Positions 61,904-64,000 of a DNA stretch of 64,000 bases are shown piece by piece (the first letter of the stretch is position 1; the number at the start of each line of letters is the position of its first letter). Where the stretch lies: NCBI GenBank assembly GCA_036172665.1, contig CM069874.1, positions 55,286,707 to 55,350,706 of the forward strand, written 5' to 3'. The position numbers were made by a program, and so were the translations under genes. Below the pieces are notes generated by a model. The model saw nothing but the letters and a program-made list of their open reading frames with translations. It ran no database searches and was not told the DNA's origin. Source of the DNA: Prosopocoilus inquinatus (Eukaryota; Arthropoda; Insecta; Coleoptera; Lucanidae).

Positions 61904-63571
61904 CAAATAAATTTAGAAATTTTGTACACTCTAGTTCACTGCAGTTTTAAATTCATTTATTTAAAATGATTCTCTTTAGAATTCAGACTCGTTCGACTAA
62001 AAAAAAAAATAGATTTAAATATGGAAGGTCACTAAACAAGAAATAAGAGAGTTACTTTAAGAGCCGGAATCGTCTCAGCTAGGACTACGATTTCACCCCC
62101 ACTTCCCCGCAAAGATATACGTGGTGCTAGTTTCGTGCGTTCATATTTTTATGTCGATTTACCTCCCCGGCGAACAACCACTTTGCAGGAACACCGTACG
62201 ATTTAAGTCAATACTGGATAACCCGCCCGCATCAGTGCTGTTTGTATGGAATCTTGGAGTGGAATTAGAATGCTTATAGGAAATAAGTAAACTAAATATA
62301 TCGGTTTCAAGCGGGACAATTTCAGGGGCGGTAAAATGAGGTGCGACTTTTTTTCCCATGTATTGCAAACGTCCAGTTGAAAAAGCGTCGAATTTGTTTT
62401 CTAAATAAGGTAAAATCAAATTGATATAGTTCGCAAAAAATATTCAAGAAGTAATTTGGTATCCATTTCATTACCTTTTAATACTTTCTAAATAATTACA
62501 ATGATTTTAATATTTATTTCTTGGCAAGCCTAAAATAGAAAACTGTGCTTCGATAATAGTAAAAAATCTTTATACCATGTTGAATGAGGGTGTGATCTGA
62601 AAACTCTTTTCGCAAAAAAGAGCATAATGTGCACCTACAAATGTTACCAAAAGAAAAATATGCTTCTTTGCAATGTGGTCAGGAGAAAATAAAAATATGA
62701 AAGTTGAACATATTCACCGCGATGATATACCGGTTGTTTCAAATTAGGTGTGCACTGAAGGGATCTCCTAAACCGTAAGAGATACAAATTTGGTTAAATG
62801 GAAGAAAAGTTGCACGAATCAATTCCTAATTCGTATTTATCAACAGAATGATTTTATTATTATTATTTCTTGAGATATTAATAAAAATGTTAAAAAATTG
62901 TTTTTTTTTTCTCTCTGTATCTCTTTTATTATACATAATTTTGAAATTCTAATTTAACTTTCTACAGGCACTTTTTGATTCTGCTTCGAATAGGATTAAC
63001 AGAATTGAAGCCAAACGTTTCGTCTTTCCACAACCATCATCAGTTTCGGTTTTTTAAATACAACTTATGCCTTTTTATTGGTCTATTCGATAGAATGTTT
63101 TGTCCTGATTGTAACGATATATCACACTTAATAGTTGATATTAATTTGAAGCTTTAATAATTCAGATTTCATATAAAAATTTAATTTAATACATAATTTC
63201 AATTTTTTGGTTCCTTTTCTTATCTTTCTATTATTCTAGTCGGTAGCATTCTTTCTGGTGATTTCAGTGAGTATAATACGTAACCTTTTTTTTTCAAGTA
63301 AGTCAGAATATGACAAAAAACTGATACAGTTTCGTAATGTTTTTCTTAATAAGTAAATTTATTCCTAACTATTTTTTTTTATTTGTTAAGTATTAGCAAC
63401 TAACATTCAGTTGCCGGAAGAGAAAAAATCAATAAATACATATTGACTAAATGATATTAGATGGCTAATACAAACCAAATAGACAGCAGTATAAACATAT
63501 TAAATTACAAGAACAAAATAAATAAGTTAAATAAAAATTATAGAAGAACACGAGTTTGTGAAATAAATACA
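61904..63571. other. Gene-free stretch at the distal end
   Basis: AT-rich. A minus-strand frame at 62159-62419 (86 aa, ILPYLENKFDAFSTGRLQYM...) sits in a less AT-biased patch; I do not recognise it. A hammerhead-like relic (minus, CUGAUGA at 63037-63043, GAAAC at 63017-63021, weak stem II) is in the same stretch. Confidence 0.4.
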
Positions 63572-63754
63572 TTAAAGTAAATCCTCGAAATGTCCTCCAC
63601 TGTTTTCAAGATACACATTCGTTCTTAATCCTATGTGTTGTCTAGCGTGTCGAACATGAATTCGCCAAACATTTCTGTAAGAATCTAATATTCGCCTTCT
63701 TAGTTCCTCCGTATTATTTATCTTAATGCTAGTCACTGTTTCAATGTCCAAAAT
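63572..63754 (-). pseudogene. C-terminal relic of a Tc1/mariner (IS630-like) transposase
   Basis: An open minus-strand frame without an ATG ends in ENSGGHFEDLL-stop at 63572-63574, preceded by ELRRRILDSYRNVWRIHVRH. The (N/S)GGHFE(H/D)LL ending after a basic helix is characteristic of a widespread insect IS630-like DDE transposase family. Only about 60 codons remain; the catalytic domain is missing. Identification rests on this short tail. Confidence 0.55.
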
Positions 63755-64000
63755 ATAAAGCCTATTTTATTCTGTTTAAATTATGGATGGTGGTCCTGAT
63801 ATAAGGTGCCAAACTTCAACTGGTCAAAACGAATGACAATATTTATAATTCATTTTTGGACTTTACCATATTTAAAAAAATTAAAGATATTGAAATGTTG
63901 AGACTAAGAAATTAAAAAAAAAATACATTGTTATAGAAAGTATCTTTCAAATTTATCACAAAAATATTTGTTTTTAGCTGCCAAAGTCTTTGTAGAATGC

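Overview
The window is AT-rich nuclear DNA of an insect, read from exon structure and protein families. Very short introns (44 to 61 bp, normal GT-AG) alternate with a few long, transposon-filled ones. The proteins are metazoan: TTLL3, ARGLU1, UPF0598/C8orf82, AKTIP, MPHOSPH6 and AF10/Alhambra. A beetle is my best guess from intron sizes and the dense small inverted-repeat elements, but this is inference.

Layout. 1.1-15.1 kb: a TTLL3-type tubulin glycylase gene (+), five coding exons (1,027 codons in frame when joined). A 10.7 kb intron splits its catalytic domain and holds two hAT elements with exact 8-bp target duplications, a 175-bp perfect palindrome and two hammerhead ribozyme motifs. 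19.1-22.3 kb: ARGLU1 (-). 22.6-25.2 kb: hAT MITEs, one enclosing a 211-bp insertion that carries a complete hammerhead ribozyme. 26.1-26.8 kb: UPF0598 (+). 27.8-32.0 kb: AKTIP/FTS (-), six exons, head-to-head with 32.35-32.79 kb MPHOSPH6 (+). 33-56 kb: no recognisable host gene; a repeat landscape dominated by elements ending in TACAGGGTG, including a nest of elements at 46.7-53.9 kb. 56.3-58.8 kb: the 3' half of an AF10/MLLT10 (Alhambra) gene (-), including its octapeptide/leucine-zipper module; its N-terminal PHD exons must lie beyond the window. 59-62 kb: two adjoining foldback elements. 63.6-63.75 kb: a transposase C-terminus relic (-).

The host genes are unrelated housekeeping or regulatory genes (microtubule glycylation, splicing, mitochondrial UPF0598, dynein adaptor, exosome cofactor, DOT1L partner) and are not an operon-like system. 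The most interesting content is mobile: several families of hammerhead-ribozyme-bearing repeats, hAT families that each carry arrays of short CG-containing palindromes next to their ends, and concentric foldback elements. No tRNA, rRNA or CRISPR array was seen.
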